Under the pieces are notes generated by a model, which had not been told where the DNA came from, searched no databases, and was given only the letters and a program-made list of their open reading frames with translations. The position numbers and the translations under genes were made by a program. A stretch of 63,370 nucleotides of DNA from Odoribacter lunatus (GTDB lineage: Bacteria; Bacteroidota; Bacteroidia; Bacteroidales; Marinifilaceae): NCBI RefSeq assembly GCF_943193135.1, contig NZ_CALPCZ010000014.1, forward strand, positions 1-63,370. The letters run 5' to 3'. Below, piece by piece: positions 1 to 7,211 of the stretch. How positions within the stretch are numbered: the first letter of the stretch is position 1; each line of letters begins with the position of its first letter.

Positions 1-151
1 TTTACAAAATTTACAATTATAGGTTTTGGATGCTTATTATTACCTGAAACTCCGCCATTTTAAACCTACGTTTTTTTGGTTGTGTAATGTGTTTATTATA
101 AAACGATTATGGTATGTAATCGGTGACTATTAATTCTTAAATAATTTTAGT

Positions 152-895
152 ATGGCAAAACAGTATTTTTGGCAAGGTTGGTTATTGGATAATCCGCTGA
201 CGGAAGACCCGAATGACTTCACACTCAAGGTGAAAGCGGGCAACATGGTAACAGTCGGGGACATTGCGAAGGCATTGCAGGAGGAAGGTACTGAATTTCA
301 GTTAGAAACACTAATTGACATTCTGAATCGTGGTGACCGGATAATCCGTAACAAGTTGCTTGCCGGCTTCAGTGTGGGAACGGGCGTGTTCTATGCTTAT
401 CCGAGCGTGTCGGGTGTGTGGTATGATAAGAATGAAACATTTGACGAGAAGAAGCACAAAGTGAGTGTGAATTTCCAATTGAGTGCAGCATTGCGGGAAG
501 GCATCAAACAGGTGGGGGTAGAGGTGTTGGGCGTCTCTTCCGCAGGTCCGGAGATTTCGGGCGTGACGGATACGTGGACGGGCGAGTTGAACGGTTTGAT
601 AACCCCCGACGAAGTGGTGACGGTGAAAGGGCGTAATATACAGATAGCCGGCGAGGACGAAGGCAATGGCATCCGCTTCATCCGTGTGGACGATAACAGC
701 GTCATACCGGTGGATATGCGCCGTCTGACGGTAAACAATCCGTCGTCGTTATCATTCCGTGTACCGAAGCTGACACCAGGCGACTACCATCTGGAACTGA
801 CCACGCAGTATTCGGCGGGGGGCAGTCTGTTGAAACAGGCACGTACCACACGTTTTGAGAAAGTGTTGAACGTTCCGGAAGCAGAGCAGAATTAG
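152..895 (+). CDS. HU-like DNA-binding / DUF4469 Ig-fold protein
   Basis: A 247-residue protein with no signal peptide, so probably cytoplasmic. Roughly residues 1-125 match the Bacteroidetes HU/IHF-like 'Bvu_2165' type of DNA-binding domain (the FTLKVKAGNMVTVGDIAKAL region, then a conserved GVFYAYPSVSGVW block). Roughly 130-235 match the Ig-like DUF4469 domain, with a clear IQIAGEDEGNGIRF strand pair. Such proteins are common and often multicopy in Bacteroidales; their role is unknown, and DNA binding is family inference. The ATG at 152 is the first in-frame start of the domain. The gene is followed at once by an array of 23-bp palindromes (904-981), which could be its terminator or a binding site. 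Family assignment is fairly sure, function is not. Confidence 0.8.
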   Translation: MAKQYFWQGWLLDNPLTEDPNDFTLKVKAGNMVTVGDIAKALQEEGTEFQLETLIDILNRGDRIIRNKLLAGFSVGTGVFYAYPSVSGVWYDKNETFDEKKHKVSVNFQLSAALREGIKQVGVEVLGVSSAGPEISGVTDTWTGELNGLITPDEVVTVKGRNIQIAGEDEGNGIRFIRVDDNSVIPVDMRRLTVNNPSSLSFRVPKLTPGDYHLELTTQYSAGGSLLKQARTTRFEKVLNVPEAEQN

Positions 896-903
896 TGAGG
901 TGT

Positions 904-981
904 CCCACACGTCCGTATGGGGCATCCCCACACGGGCGTGTGACATACTCCCATTCGAGCGTATGGGACATCCCCATGCGG
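904..981. repeat. 23-bp-period array of 18-bp palindromes
   Basis: Three 18-bp imperfect palindromes of form CCCANNCG-NN-CGTRTGGG start at 904, 927 and 950. A fourth left half (CCCATGCG) starts at 973. The period is exactly 23 bp: an 18-bp palindrome plus a 5-bp linker (GCATC, ATACT, ACATC). The middle copy contains the perfect CACACGGGCGTGTG. The array starts 9 bp after the stop of the HU-like gene and ends 28 bp before the LRR lipoprotein start. It could form hairpins in RNA or be a row of protein-binding sites; the sequence does not decide. Confidence 0.85.
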
Positions 982-1009
982 AAATTAATAACTACAAATA
1001 AAAATAACT

Positions 1010-2632
1010 ATGAAACAACTATTATATTGTATGCTGTGCGTGGCTTTGCTGGCGGGGTGCAGCAAGGATCATGATAAGGTAGATGACAAAATTTCGGATT
1101 TTGCCCCTGCTTTTGCAAAAGTGTTACAAGAAAAAGGATATATCTCCGATTGTACAAAAATTACTTATGATGAGGTTAAAGATATTGATTCCCTTGATGT
1201 CAGTTTTAATGGTTTGACCTCCTTGGCGGGAATAGAGTATTTTGAATCATTGACTTATTTGGATTGTCGTGGTAATGAACTTACTTCATTGGATGTAAGC
1301 CGGAATACCGCCTTGACTGGTTTGGGGTGTGGTTCTAATCAACTTACATCTTTGGATGTGAGCCAAAATTCAGCATTGTCTGAGTTGTATTGTGATAGTA
1401 ATCAACTAAAAGTGTTAGACGTAAGTAAAAATACGGTCTTGGCCGAATTATCCTGTGGTAATAATCCATTGGCTTCTTTGGATGTGAGTAAGAATGCAGC
1501 ATTGACCGACTTGTCTTGTTATTATAATCAACTCACTTCTTTGGATGTAAGCCAGAATACAGCGTTGACTACGTTGAATTGCAGTGGCAACAAACTCACT
1601 TCTTTGGATGTAAGCCAGAATACAGCGTTGACTACGTTGAATTGCAGTGGCAACAAACTCACGTCTTTGGATGTGAGTGGGAATCCTGCATTGATTGAGT
1701 TGTTTTGTGCTGCTAATCAACTAACTTCTTTGGATGTGAGCGGGAATCCTGCGTTGACTTATTTGATTTGCTATTGGAATCAACTCACTTCTTTGGATGT
1801 GAGCGGGAATCCTGCGTTGACTTATTTGATTTGCTATTGGAATCAACTCACTTCTTTGGATGTGAGCCAAAATTCAGCTTTGTCCGAGTTGTATTGTAGT
1901 GATAATCAACTTGCTTCTTTGGATGTGAGCCAGAATACAGCGTTGACTACGTTAAATTGCAGGGGCAACAAACTCACGTCTTTGGATATGAGCCAAAATT
2001 CAGCTTTGTCCGAGTTGTATTGTAGTGATAATCAACTTACTTCTTTGGATGTGAGCGGGAATCCTGCATTGACCATTTTGGAATGCTTTTCTAATCAACT
2101 TGCTTCTTTGGATATGAGCCAAAATTCAGCTTTGTCCGAGTTGTATTGTAGTGAAAATCAACTTACTTCTTTGGATGTGAGTCAGAATACCGCCTTGACT
2201 CTGTTGTGGTGTAATTATAATCAACTTACTTCTTTGGATGTGAGCGGGAATACTGCCTTGACTTATTTGAGGTGTGAGGATAATCAACTTACTTCTTTGG
2301 ATGTAAGTAATAATACTGCCTTGACTTATTTGAGGTGTGAGGATAATCAACTTACTTCTTTGGATGTAAGTAATAATACTGCCTTGATTTATTTGTATTG
2401 TTATGGTAATCAACTTACTTCTTTGGATGTAAGCCAGAATACTGCCTTGATTTATTTGTATTGTTATGGTAATCCTGGCGACGGGGAGAGCCTTTTCCCT
2501 GTGACGGCTTGGTTTGACAATAGCACAATTCCGGAAAATATGAAATTTAATAGCGAAGGCGATGGTTCTGACGGTAAAAGCTGGACGTACGCCGGCAAAA
2601 CCATTCGCATCCATTTCCGCAAGGCGGAGTGA
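1010..2632 (+). CDS. Leucine-rich-repeat lipoprotein (19 tandem 21-aa repeats)
   Basis: The N-terminus has a lipoprotein signal with lipobox LAGC (Cys17), so the protein is membrane-anchored and probably surface-exposed. From residue 91 to about 489 there are 19 consecutive 21-residue LRR units of pattern LTSLDVSxNxALTxLxCxxNQ, preceded by two degenerate units. The conserved asparagine and cysteine ladders are visible in every unit. The last 50 residues (VTAWFDN...TIRIHF) form a non-repeat cap. At the DNA level neighbouring 63-bp units are nearly or fully identical, for example about 1723-1785 against 1786-1848, so copy number is probably changing by recombination. Ligand unknown; bacterial LRR proteins of this kind usually bind proteins. 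No T9SS C-terminal domain is seen. Confidence 0.9.
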   Translation: MKQLLYCMLCVALLAGCSKDHDKVDDKISDFAPAFAKVLQEKGYISDCTKITYDEVKDIDSLDVSFNGLTSLAGIEYFESLTYLDCRGNELTSLDVSRNTALTGLGCGSNQLTSLDVSQNSALSELYCDSNQLKVLDVSKNTVLAELSCGNNPLASLDVSKNAALTDLSCYYNQLTSLDVSQNTALTTLNCSGNKLTSLDVSQNTALTTLNCSGNKLTSLDVSGNPALIELFCAANQLTSLDVSGNPALTYLICYWNQLTSLDVSGNPALTYLICYWNQLTSLDVSQNSALSELYCSDNQLASLDVSQNTALTTLNCRGNKLTSLDMSQNSALSELYCSDNQLTSLDVSGNPALTILECFSNQLASLDMSQNSALSELYCSENQLTSLDVSQNTALTLLWCNYNQLTSLDVSGNTALTYLRCEDNQLTSLDVSNNTALTYLRCEDNQLTSLDVSNNTALIYLYCYGNQLTSLDVSQNTALIYLYCYGNPGDGESLFPVTAWFDNSTIPENMKFNSEGDGSDGKSWTYAGKTIRIHFRKAE

Positions 2633-2656
2633 TCTTAGAATTTTCGGAAATTATTT

Positions 2657-2706
2657 AACCGCAGGTTCATTCCGCATGAAGCCGGAATCAGCCTGCGGTT
2701 TGTCTA
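2657..2706 (+). terminator. Rho-independent-type terminator after LRR lipoprotein
   Basis: AACCGCAGG (2657-2665) pairs perfectly with CCTGCGGTT (2692-2700). An inner ATTCCG/CGGAAT pairing extends the stem, and a T-rich tail follows. It lies 25 bp after the LRR gene stop. Confidence 0.75.
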
Positions 2707-2903
2707 TTCTCCTATAGAAATCTCTGACAAATTTCCACCGTAGATTATCTGGAAAATTAGTCATTTTCATGTATTTGCCCTTGAAAATGTGGTTTTAGTT
2801 TATGAAACGAAAGATATACAATAAGTTAAAGAAGTAAAAAGAGCATGGCGGGTTTATTGTAATTATCTGGATAATCACGGTTATAATAAGTATCGGTGTG
2901 TCA

Positions 2904-2934
2904 TTGCTAAGTTAAATGATTTGCTTTATTTTTG
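2904..2934 (+). promoter_or_regulatory. Bacteroidetes-type promoter for permease gene
   Basis: A -33 TTG (2904-2906) and a -7 TATTTTTG (2927-2934), a perfect TAnnTTTG, are separated by 20 nt. Transcription would start near 2940. This rules out the upstream TTG (2932) as translation start and favours GTG at 2956. Confidence 0.6.
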
Positions 2935-2955
2935 CCGGAGTTTAAGCCCAAAAGA

Positions 2956-4191
2956 GTGAATCTGGAATTATTTATAGCACGCAGGTTATTAAAAGGAAGC
3001 GATAAACATTCCGTATCGGTTCCGATTGTCCGTATAGCATTGGTGGGGATTGCGCTGGGGATGTGCGTGATGTTGCTTTCAGTCTTTATTATTACAGGAT
3101 TCAAGAAAGAGATTACGGATAAGGTAACGGGCTTTTCTTCTCATTTGAACATCGTCTCTTATGGAAATTACAACTCCTACACAGGAGGAAGAATCGTAGT
3201 GACGGATACATTGGTGGAGGGATTGAAGCGGATAAAAGGGGTTGCTTCTTTTCACGGTTATGTGATGAAACCGACCATCCTGAAAAGTGAAAAAGAAATA
3301 CATGGGGCTATTCTGTATGGGGTGGATTCCTCTTTCCATGCTTCTTTCTTCCGTGACAATTTAAAACAGGGGCGGATGCCTGATTTTACGGGCAGTCAAA
3401 CTTCCTCGGAAATATTGCTTTCGGGCAATATCGCTTCGATGCTGGATTTAAGCGTAGGGGATAAGATACAGGCACACTTTGTGCAGGAACCTCCCCGTGT
3501 GCGGGTTTTTACGGTAGCGGGAATATACAATACGGGGTTCAAGGAATACGATGACATATTTGTATTGTGTGATTTGCGGCATCTGCAACGTCTGAATGCC
3601 TGGAATAAGGAAGAAATGACCGGAATAGCCGTAGATGTGACGGATATAGCGCATCTTCCTGCGGTCTATGAGGAAATGGATGAAACATTGCCCTTGGAGA
3701 ACGGAAATGATTTTTATAAAATAGAAACATTGTACGACAGATCGCCGGCAGTCTTCGACTGGCTGGAATTGTTGAATATGAACGTATGGGTCATCCTGAT
3801 ATTGTTATTGACGGTAGCCGGCTTCAATATGGTGTCGGGGCTGTTGATACTGATTCTGGATAAAACATTGTTGATAGGCATCTTGAAGTCATTGGGCTAT
3901 AAAAATGTCAATTTGCGGAAACTGTTTTTGTATATATCGGCGGGGTTGATAGGTAAGGGAATGGTATGGGGAAATGTTTTGGCATTTACATTGGGGGCGG
4001 TGCAATATTATTTCCATATCGTCCGCTTGGACCCTGCTACCTATTACATGGATACGGTGCCTGTTTATTTCAATTTGTGGTATGTCGTATGGTTGAACAT
4101 AGGAGTATTGGTAGTTTCCGTATCCATGTTGATTGTGCCGACCATGTTAATATCGCGGATACGGCCTATAAAAACCATTCGCTTTGAATAG
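2956..4191 (+). CDS. FtsX/LolE-like ABC transporter permease
   Basis: A 411-residue inner-membrane permease of the MacB/LolCE type: a first transmembrane helix near residues 22-45, a large periplasmic domain (about 46-265), then three helices near 270-300, 320-345 and 370-395 forming the FtsX core. In Bacteroidetes these proteins start MNLELFIARRL, which supports the GTG at 2956 rather than the upstream TTG inside the promoter. A GGAG lies at 2937-2940. No ATPase is encoded next to it, so it must share one encoded elsewhere. Likely job, by family: releasing lipoproteins from the inner membrane, or another envelope extrusion step. The TonB-like gene follows 21 bp later and may be cotranscribed. 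Confidence 0.85.
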   Translation: MNLELFIARRLLKGSDKHSVSVPIVRIALVGIALGMCVMLLSVFIITGFKKEITDKVTGFSSHLNIVSYGNYNSYTGGRIVVTDTLVEGLKRIKGVASFHGYVMKPTILKSEKEIHGAILYGVDSSFHASFFRDNLKQGRMPDFTGSQTSSEILLSGNIASMLDLSVGDKIQAHFVQEPPRVRVFTVAGIYNTGFKEYDDIFVLCDLRHLQRLNAWNKEEMTGIAVDVTDIAHLPAVYEEMDETLPLENGNDFYKIETLYDRSPAVFDWLELLNMNVWVILILLLTVAGFNMVSGLLILILDKTLLIGILKSLGYKNVNLRKLFLYISAGLIGKGMVWGNVLAFTLGAVQYYFHIVRLDPATYYMDTVPVYFNLWYVVWLNIGVLVVSVSMLIVPTMLISRIRPIKTIRFE

Positions 4192-4212
4192 CGGGAAGGA
4201 AAAAATGAGAGC

Positions 4213-4962
4213 ATGAGCTGGAAAGAGAACATAGTGAAAAAATTATATGCCCATAAATACGGAATTATGGGTACCGTGATATTCCATCTCTTGTTGGCGA
4301 TATTGCTGCTTAGTATGGAAATTGCCGGACTGCGCCAGCCCGAAAGGGTCGAAATAGAATTGGCAGCCCCGCCCGAGCAGGTACGGCAGAAACTGCTGGA
4401 AGAAAAATTGAAAAAAGAGGAAATCCGTAAAAGAGTATCCCGGGAAGAAATTCAGAAAATGTTACGCTCCATAGCAGTGAATGAAAATGTCGAATCGCGC
4501 AAGCAGTCGGGAGGCAATGTCGAGCGATATATAGAAGAAATAAGGGAGGAATTAGACCGTAACCAATCCTCCTCGGGACGATATAAACCGAAAAAAGACC
4601 GGAATTATAAATCGGATAGTTTGCAGCACGCTACAGATAAGAAAGAAGCCATGTTGGACTCATTGAAGTCTACATTTTATTCAGGGAAAAGCAGCGTATC
4701 CTATAAAGTGGAAGGGCGGTTTGCCCGTTTATTGCCGATACCTGTTTTTCAGTGTGAGTTTGGTGGGAAGGTGGTCGTGAGAATAGCGGTAAACAGGGGA
4801 GGGGCCGTACAGCGGGCAGTCGTTAGTGAAGCGGATTCCGATATGGATGAATGCTTGCACGAAGCGGCCGTGAATGCCGCTTTGCGTTCCAGATTTAATG
4901 AGAAACCCGATGCGCCGGTGTCGCAGACGGGAACGATTACATATCATTTTGTGAAACAATAG
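4213..4962 (+). CDS. TonB-like envelope protein
   Basis: A 249-residue protein with a short cytoplasmic start, one transmembrane helix (about 17-39), a charged coiled-coil-like linker (about 45-165) and a C-terminal domain (about 175-249) resembling the TonB fold, with the VVVRIAVNRGGAVQRAVV strand and a helix ending in ALRSRF. This is the architecture of energy-transducing TonB proteins, but the linker is Glu/Lys-rich rather than Pro-rich and no ExbBD genes are nearby. The start is the ATG at 4213: an earlier ATG (4205) meets a stop after two codons, and GGAAGGA at 4195-4201 is well placed. Possible role: bridging inner and outer membrane. The ligand is unknown. Confidence 0.7.
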   Translation: MSWKENIVKKLYAHKYGIMGTVIFHLLLAILLLSMEIAGLRQPERVEIELAAPPEQVRQKLLEEKLKKEEIRKRVSREEIQKMLRSIAVNENVESRKQSGGNVERYIEEIREELDRNQSSSGRYKPKKDRNYKSDSLQHATDKKEAMLDSLKSTFYSGKSSVSYKVEGRFARLLPIPVFQCEFGGKVVVRIAVNRGGAVQRAVVSEADSDMDECLHEAAVNAALRSRFNEKPDAPVSQTGTITYHFVKQ

Positions 4963-4964
4963 CG

Positions 4965-4995
4965 TTTGGTGTTTAAAATTATTGCATTAACTTTG
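4965..4995 (+). promoter_or_regulatory. Bacteroidetes-type promoter for GH16-fold protein
   Basis: A -33 TTTG (4965-4968) and a -7 TAACTTTG (4988-4995) are separated by 19 nt, ending 19 bp before the ATG at 5015. Both boxes match consensus. Confidence 0.7.
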
Positions 4996-5014
4996 CTTTG
5001 TTTAAGAGGAATTT

Positions 5015-6418
5015 ATGGGATTTTTTTCAAAAAATAAAAAGTTTCGCAGTACGTATGAGGCTGAGACTTTACGGAAAGTGTTCGATGAAGATTATGAAAT
5101 CTATAACCGGATAGCGAACAGCGAGGATTTGAAGCGTTATAAAGAGTTGGACGAATTCGTAAATAGTCCTGCATTTAAAGAGCGGCGCCGGAAAATAGAA
5201 CAATTGTCCTATAAGAACAGTGAATATTATGTAGCGGAAAAGAAGTATAAGAAATTACTGAAATCCGCCGACCTGAAATCCTACTACATTATTCGCGAAT
5301 CTCAGGAATTGAAGGGTTATTTGACTGCGAAGGCCTCTCCGGAGTACGAGCGGTATGCAGAGTTGCGGGTCATTGTCAATGCCGCTGGGTTTGATAAAAA
5401 ATTAAGGCCGGAAGAGTACCTGGCTTATAAAAAAGTATTGAAAGACGCAAGGATAAAAGCTTTGCTTCGTTTTGAAAAACTTAAAAAATTCAAGTCTTAC
5501 CAAAAAATGAAAGAAAGCTCGGTTCCGGAGGAATTTGAGCGGCTGGCCGAATATATAAAATCGGAGGACTTCAAAAAAAATCGGGAATATCTTCTTAATA
5601 AAAAGAGATATCTGACCACCGATGATTACAAACTGCTGTGTGAATTTGAGCAGTTGAAAAAACGCTCTGACCTTATAAAATATTTTACCCTCTGTGCCGA
5701 TGTGAATTTCCAGAGTATGTGTAAATGGGAATTGGTATTCAGGGATAACTTCAATCAGGGCAAATTGGATACGGATCATTGGATAACCCGTTATTATGCG
5801 GGCGAGCGATTCTTGAACGATACTTATGCCGTTGGGGAAGACGTGCAATTATTTACTCCCGAAAATGTGAATTTTACCAAGAATTCAGTAATGCTGAATT
5901 TTAAGAAAGAATCAATTATCGGTAAATATTGGGATAGGGCTTTGGGTATTCGGGAAAAGAGTTTTGATTACACCTCGGGCATGTTGAGTACTGCTATTGA
6001 TTTCCGGCAATGTTTCGGAAAATTTGAAGCGAAAATAAAATTGTCCCGTACCGAAGTTAAACAATGTTTCTGGATGAGGGGGGATAACGAGATGCCTCAT
6101 GTGCAGATTATGGAAAATGGTCCGGAGGGATTGAAAATGGGAACAATGTATAATTTGCGGACACAATGTATCAATACGGTGCAGGCATTGAACGGTGTAA
6201 AACTGCCGAATGACTATTATATATTTACATTGGAATGGACACGGGACAGGATGGTGTGGAAAATCAACGATACGGTCGTGAAAGAAATAAATGAAGGTGT
6301 GCCGGATACACCGATGTATATAGGTTTTAGTCTGGGAACGACCAGTGAGCCTTCTGAACGGATGGTACCGGCGGTCATGGAGATAGGTTGGGTACGTTTT
6401 TATAAAATGAAAGACTAA
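5015..6418 (+). CDS. Cytoplasmic GH16-fold protein with degenerate active site
   Basis: 467 residues without signal peptide or membrane helix. Residues 1-235 are Lys/Glu/Tyr-rich and helical, built from recurring blocks of the form L-K-x-Y-x-x-L. Residues about 237-465 resemble a GH16/laminarinase beta-sandwich: WELVFRDNF, then GMLSTAIDFRQCFGKFEAKI, then a C-terminal ITLEW-like strand (FTLEWTRDRMVWKIN). The GH16 catalytic motif E-[IL]-D-[IV]-M-E appears as HVQIME (362-367): the nucleophile Glu is His362 and the assisting Asp is Gln364; only Glu367 remains. It is therefore probably not a hydrolase; carbohydrate binding or a structural role is more likely. Retaining-glucanase annotations would be misleading. 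ComF follows after 6 bp. Confidence 0.75.
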   Translation: MGFFSKNKKFRSTYEAETLRKVFDEDYEIYNRIANSEDLKRYKELDEFVNSPAFKERRRKIEQLSYKNSEYYVAEKKYKKLLKSADLKSYYIIRESQELKGYLTAKASPEYERYAELRVIVNAAGFDKKLRPEEYLAYKKVLKDARIKALLRFEKLKKFKSYQKMKESSVPEEFERLAEYIKSEDFKKNREYLLNKKRYLTTDDYKLLCEFEQLKKRSDLIKYFTLCADVNFQSMCKWELVFRDNFNQGKLDTDHWITRYYAGERFLNDTYAVGEDVQLFTPENVNFTKNSVMLNFKKESIIGKYWDRALGIREKSFDYTSGMLSTAIDFRQCFGKFEAKIKLSRTEVKQCFWMRGDNEMPHVQIMENGPEGLKMGTMYNLRTQCINTVQALNGVKLPNDYYIFTLEWTRDRMVWKINDTVVKEINEGVPDTPMYIGFSLGTTSEPSERMVPAVMEIGWVRFYKMKD

Positions 6419-6424
6419 CTGTTT

Positions 6425-7126
6425 ATGCCGCACAGGGGGATAGGGCTTTCTTTTCTTAATGCCTTGATAGAACTTTTATATCCCCGTCTGTGTTGTGTAT
6501 GCGGAACGGGTCTGACAAGAGGGGAAAATCTCCTGTGTACTTCATGTTTATACGACTTTCCTTTTTTTGATGCGGCCTTGATTTCAGGAGACGGATTATT
6601 TTCTTCTTTTGAGGAAAAATGCAGGCCGGAAGGATTTCATTCTCTTTTCTATTACAATAAATACAGCAAATATAAAAACCTTGTACATGCTGTAAAATAT
6701 CGTTCGCAAAAAGAATTGGGAATCTTTCTCGGAAAAATGTTGGGAGAGAGAATGCGGGGAAAAATACAGGCGGACGCGATTATACCGGTACCTTTACATG
6801 CTGCCCGGGAGAAAAAACGGGGCTTCAACCAGTCGCAGCGGATAGCGTGCGGTATTTCCGAAGCATTGGGGATAGAGGTATGGGAAGATGTAATTGTTCG
6901 GGTAAAAGACAACATTTCACAAACCGGTTTGGAGCCGGAAGAAAGGCGTAGGAACGTTGAAAACATATTTGAATTGCGTAACCCTGCGAAAATTAACGGA
7001 AAACACTTGTTGGTTGTTGATGATGTAATCACTACGGGAGCAACCGTTTCCTCCTGCCTGAAAGTATTGGCGGATGCCGGAAACGTACGATACACCTTGG
7101 CTTGTCTGGCGCGTCCGTTGGCATAA
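6425..7126 (+). CDS. ComF family phosphoribosyltransferase-fold protein
   Basis: 233 residues. An N-terminal zinc finger has two CxxC pairs (Cys23/Cys26 and Cys38/Cys41). The C-terminal half is a type I phosphoribosyltransferase fold with the RGFNQSQ motif (132-138) and the PRPP loop VVDDVITTGAT (197-207). This is the standard ComF/GntX layout and length. ComF proteins help bring single-stranded DNA into the cell during transformation in some species; whether it does so here is unknown. It starts 6 bp after the GH16-fold gene and is probably transcribed with it. Confidence 0.9.
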   Translation: MPHRGIGLSFLNALIELLYPRLCCVCGTGLTRGENLLCTSCLYDFPFFDAALISGDGLFSSFEEKCRPEGFHSLFYYNKYSKYKNLVHAVKYRSQKELGIFLGKMLGERMRGKIQADAIIPVPLHAAREKKRGFNQSQRIACGISEALGIEVWEDVIVRVKDNISQTGLEPEERRRNVENIFELRNPAKINGKHLLVVDDVITTGATVSSCLKVLADAGNVRYTLACLARPLA

Positions 7127-7156
7127 AAGGAACTTGGGCGGAATTGTTTAAGCAAG

Positions 7157-7188
7157 TTTGACTTTGTATTCAACTTGCACTATCTTTG
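7157..7188 (+). promoter_or_regulatory. Bacteroidetes-type promoter for Ig-like lipoprotein operon
   Basis: A -33 TTTG (7157-7160), a 20-nt spacer and a -7 TATCTTTG (7181-7188), 24 bp before the ATG at 7212. Full match to consensus. Confidence 0.75.
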
Positions 7189-7211
7189 TTGTTCAATAGT
7201 AAAAATAGTTT

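Larger units (their letters stand above)
2633..2955. other. Intergenic region (terminator, spacer, promoter)
   Basis: This 323-bp gap holds the LRR gene terminator, an AT-rich spacer and the promoter of the permease gene. Around 2753-2796 are two A/T-flanked words including CATTTTCATGT, an 11-mer also present in the palindromic-word array at 15729-15808, but here without regular spacing. No gene is seen. Confidence 0.6.

Noticed and set aside
904-981. CRISPR array
   Set aside because: Units are tandem palindromes with 5-bp linkers, not repeats separated by unique 30-bp spacers, and no cas genes are present.
2126-2614. 162-codon minus-strand frame with repeats opposite the LRR gene
   Set aside because: Its repeats are only the mirror of the LRR DNA repeats.
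2753-2796. Fourth member of the AT-type palindromic-word family
   Set aside because: Two A/T-flanked words and an 11-mer shared with array A are present, but spacing is 31 bp and the cores do not pair, so the match is too weak.
2932-2955. TTG start for the permease gene
   Set aside because: It overlaps the -7 box of the promoter; GTG 2956 gives the family-typical N-terminus.
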